In this document: piece by piece, positions 24,954 through 24,977 of the stretch
Layout: each line of letters starts with the position of its first letter
How positions within the stretch are numbered: position 1 is the stretch's first letter
Assembly: GCA_900544645.1 (NCBI GenBank)
Contig: UQWG01000027.1
Coordinates: 1 to 24,977, forward strand
Direction: 5' to 3'
Origin: an uncultured Collinsella sp.
Lineage (GTDB): Bacteria; Actinomycetota; Coriobacteriia; Coriobacteriales; Coriobacteriaceae
Length of the DNA stretch: 24,977 nucleotides
Notes under the pieces: model-generated
What the model saw: only the letters and a program-made list of their open reading frames with translations
Told to the model about the DNA's origin: nothing
Databases searched by the model: none
Made by a program: the position numbers and the translations under genes

Positions 24954-24977
24954 AGCATAAGCTCGAGAAGATTATCG

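Overview
The window looks like a near-origin chromosomal segment of a high-GC Gram-positive bacterium. I infer an actinobacterium of the Coriobacteriia, plausibly Collinsella or a close relative. The reasons are the rsmG-parA-parB order with perfect parS sites, a tandem WYL regulator pair, an LPXTG thioester adhesin, a Tat lipoprotein and GC-rich codon use. Genus is inference from gene content only; no search was run.

Layout. 1-3.95 kb (minus): a small basic two-TM protein directly coupled behind purC, preceded by an OmpR-type response regulator and a HAMP histidine kinase. 4.0-5.6 kb (minus): an 87-aa TSCPD-domain protein whose stop overlaps the start of a Tat-exported lipoprotein. 5.7-7.0 kb: purB. 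7.04-7.83 kb: no protein gene, but tRNA-Gly(CCC) with its own promoter and terminator, two partial copies of the tRNA 3' end, and a cluster of short perfect hairpins. 7.8-11.3 kb (plus): a 1143-aa secreted thioester/Cna-B-type adhesin ending in LPATG. 11.3-14.7 kb (minus): a very large M28-type membrane peptidase-like protein whose catalytic domain is split by a roughly 640-residue acidic insert, followed by a 72-aa single-TM protein. 14.9-16.9 kb (plus): two overlapping WYL regulators. 16.9-20.7 kb (minus): ddl and a DnaQ-DinG exonuclease-helicase fusion, overlapping by 7 bp. 20.8-21.9 kb (plus): rlmN. 22.0-24.9 kb (minus): rsmG, three parS sites, parA, parB and an 84-aa membrane protein that overlaps parB.

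How it works together. Most of the window is housekeeping: purine synthesis (purC, purB), peptidoglycan precursor synthesis (ddl), ribosome modification (rlmN, rsmG), DNA repair (DinG-like) and chromosome segregation (parABS). Regulation is represented by a two-component system and a WYL pair resembling PafB/PafC in arrangement. The less ordinary parts are the adhesin beside the tRNA-Gly repeat island, the split M28 protein, the regularly spaced parS array with a degenerate fourth site beside rlmN, and the small membrane protein coupled to parB. I see no prophage, transposase, CRISPR array or toxin-antitoxin locus.
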